Source: CAZOKN01 sp964580525
Lineage (GTDB): Bacteria; Pseudomonadota; Alphaproteobacteria; Rickettsiales; UBA6187
Assembly (NCBI GenBank): GCA_964580525.1
Contig: CAZOKN010000070.1
Span: 1-5,745, forward strand
Length of the DNA stretch: 5,745 nt
Direction of reading: 5' to 3'
Below, one piece after another: positions 4,699 to 5,745 of this stretch. Position 1 is the first letter of the stretch. Every line of letters begins with the position of its first letter. Under the pieces are notes generated by a model, which made no database searches, had not been told where the DNA came from, and worked only from the letters and a program-made list of their open reading frames with translations. Made by a program: the position numbers and the translations under genes.

Positions 4699-5745
4699 AT
4701 GTTTATATTAAAGAATTATCAGGAAAATACCCTTGAGGTTCTAAAGAATTATCTTGAACAAGCCAGATTCAAAGGCGCAAGCGCAGCCTATAAGGAATCA
4801 GCGCAAAAAGAATATAAGCCGCTGCAAGAGTTGGAACAAGTACCGTTTATATGCCTTAGGTTGCCCACAGGCGGCGGTAAAACTTTTCTTTCTGCCCATA
4901 CTATACCCATAGCTTCCGAAACTTATTTGGAAACTGAATTTCCGCTGGTGCTATGGCTCGTGCCAACAAATACCATACGAAAACAAACGCTGGAAACGCT
5001 AAAAACTCCTAACCACCCCAACCATGAAGTTTTACGCCGTGCCTATGACGGTAAATTCATGGTGATAGACATTGCCGATTTTGAGCAGTTGCGCCCACAG
5101 GATATAAAAAGCAAAGCCGTTATAGTGTTGGGTACTGTGCAGACTTTGAGGGTTGATAAAACAGAGGGCAGAAAAGTTTATGCTCATAATGAAAACCTTG
5201 AGCCGCATTTTACCAAAGTGCCACCGCATACGGCAGGATTGGAAATGGTTGATGAGGGCACTTACGCCGGACAAATAAAATTCTCATTCTGCAACCTATT
5301 AACCCTACACCGTCCACTTGTTATTGTTGATGAGGCGCATAATGCGTCATCACCATTGAGTTTTGAAGTATTGCAACGCATAAACCCCGCTTGTGTTATT
5401 GAATACACCGCCACACCGGAATTAAAAACTAGTAACGTTTTATATAATGTTTCAGCTTCGGAACTCAAAGCTGAAGAGATGATAAAACTCCCGATACGAC
5501 TTGTTGAACAAAGTAACTGGCAGGAAGCAATTGGCGATTCTATCCGCACCAGAGAGTATTTAAATGAACTTGCCAAAAATGATAATGACTATATCCGTCC
5601 AATTGTTTTGTTTCAGGCAGAAAATAAGGATAAAGAAATAACACAGGCGGTGGTTTTAGACCATCTTGTAAATGTTGAAAAAATAGACCGCGCCAGAATT
5701 GCCGTGGTGACAGGCGAGCAGCGGGAATTAGATGATGTAAACCTG
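4699..5745 (+). CDS. res: type III restriction enzyme Res subunit (SF2 helicase), 3' end missing
   Basis: The frame is open from the ATG at 4699 to the window end, 349 codons, so the C-terminal part is outside. Visible SF2 helicase motifs in order are Walker A PTGGGKT (residues 56-62), motif Ia LVPTN (87-91), Walker B DEAH (211-214), motif III TATP (237-240) and a likely motif IV in RPIVLFQ (300-306). In type III systems Res uses ATP to signal along DNA between two unmethylated sites and then cuts with a C-terminal PD-(D/E)xK nuclease, which cannot be checked here. Family members are usually about 850-1000 residues. The N terminus (FILKNYQENTLEVLKNYLEQA) is of the subfamily that pairs with LNW-type Mod proteins such as the neighbour. 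The gene starts two bases after mod, with AAAGG in the mod end. No frameshift or stop is seen in the visible part. Confidence 0.95.
   Translation, partial: MFILKNYQENTLEVLKNYLEQARFKGASAAYKESAQKEYKPLQELEQVPFICLRLPTGGGKTFLSAHTIPIASETYLETEFPLVLWLVPTNTIRKQTLETLKTPNHPNHEVLRRAYDGKFMVIDIADFEQLRPQDIKSKAVIVLGTVQTLRVDKTEGRKVYAHNENLEPHFTKVPPHTAGLEMVDEGTYAGQIKFSFCNLLTLHRPLVIVDEAHNASSPLSFEVLQRINPACVIEYTATPELKTSNVLYNVSASELKAEEMIKLPIRLVEQSNWQEAIGDSIRTREYLNELAKNDNDYIRPIVLFQAENKDKEITQAVVLDHLVNVEKIDRARIAVVTGEQRELDDVNL

Noticed and set aside
5032..5576. Reverse-strand open frames opposite res
   Set aside because: They overlap a strongly supported helicase gene, have no ribosome binding sites of note and resemble no family. 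They are shadows.

Overview
The window is an AT-rich bacterial accessory region. All seven coding regions lie on the plus strand, and both ends cut through a gene. The AlpA-type regulator, the HTH/zinc-ribbon protein and the tyrosine recombinase are of a kind common in integrated elements of Proteobacteria, and they look most like alphaproteobacterial versions. The lipoprotein signal peptide indicates a cell-envelope protein. The taxon is an inference from protein style only; no rRNA, tRNA or housekeeping gene is present to anchor it.

Left part (1-2247): the 3' end of an unrecognised gene whose protein ends in an SSB-like acidic tip, then a 234-base non-coding stretch rich in perfect inverted repeats. 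After it comes a compact integration/regulation operon: an AlpA-family regulator (460-669), an HTH protein with a C-terminal four-cysteine zinc ribbon (676-1122), and a tyrosine recombinase with its catalytic residues intact (1162-2247). This is the usual layout of one end of a prophage-like or integrative element. One inverted repeat covers the alpA ribosome binding site, and a 6-bp hairpin sits just before the integrase ribosome binding site.

Middle (2248-3178): a non-coding stretch with two more inverted repeats, which could be an att or boundary region. It is followed by a free-standing 207-residue predicted lipoprotein of unknown function, then a short intergenic region with a perfect TATAAT box only nine bases before the next ATG.

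Right part (3179-5745): a type III restriction-modification operon. mod is a beta-class adenine methyltransferase, complete at 505 residues. It is followed after two bases by res, an SF2 DEAH helicase/restriction subunit cut off at residue 349 by the window end. The central specificity region of mod is clearly more AT-rich than its conserved flanks, which suggests target-domain exchange.

Taken together this looks like an integrative element end beside, or carrying, a defence module. Which side of the integrase is element and which is host cannot be decided from this window. No CRISPR array, insertion sequence or wholly new system was seen. The most unusual points are the SSB-like tail, the hidden alpA ribosome binding site, the probably leaderless mod start and the mosaic mod gene.
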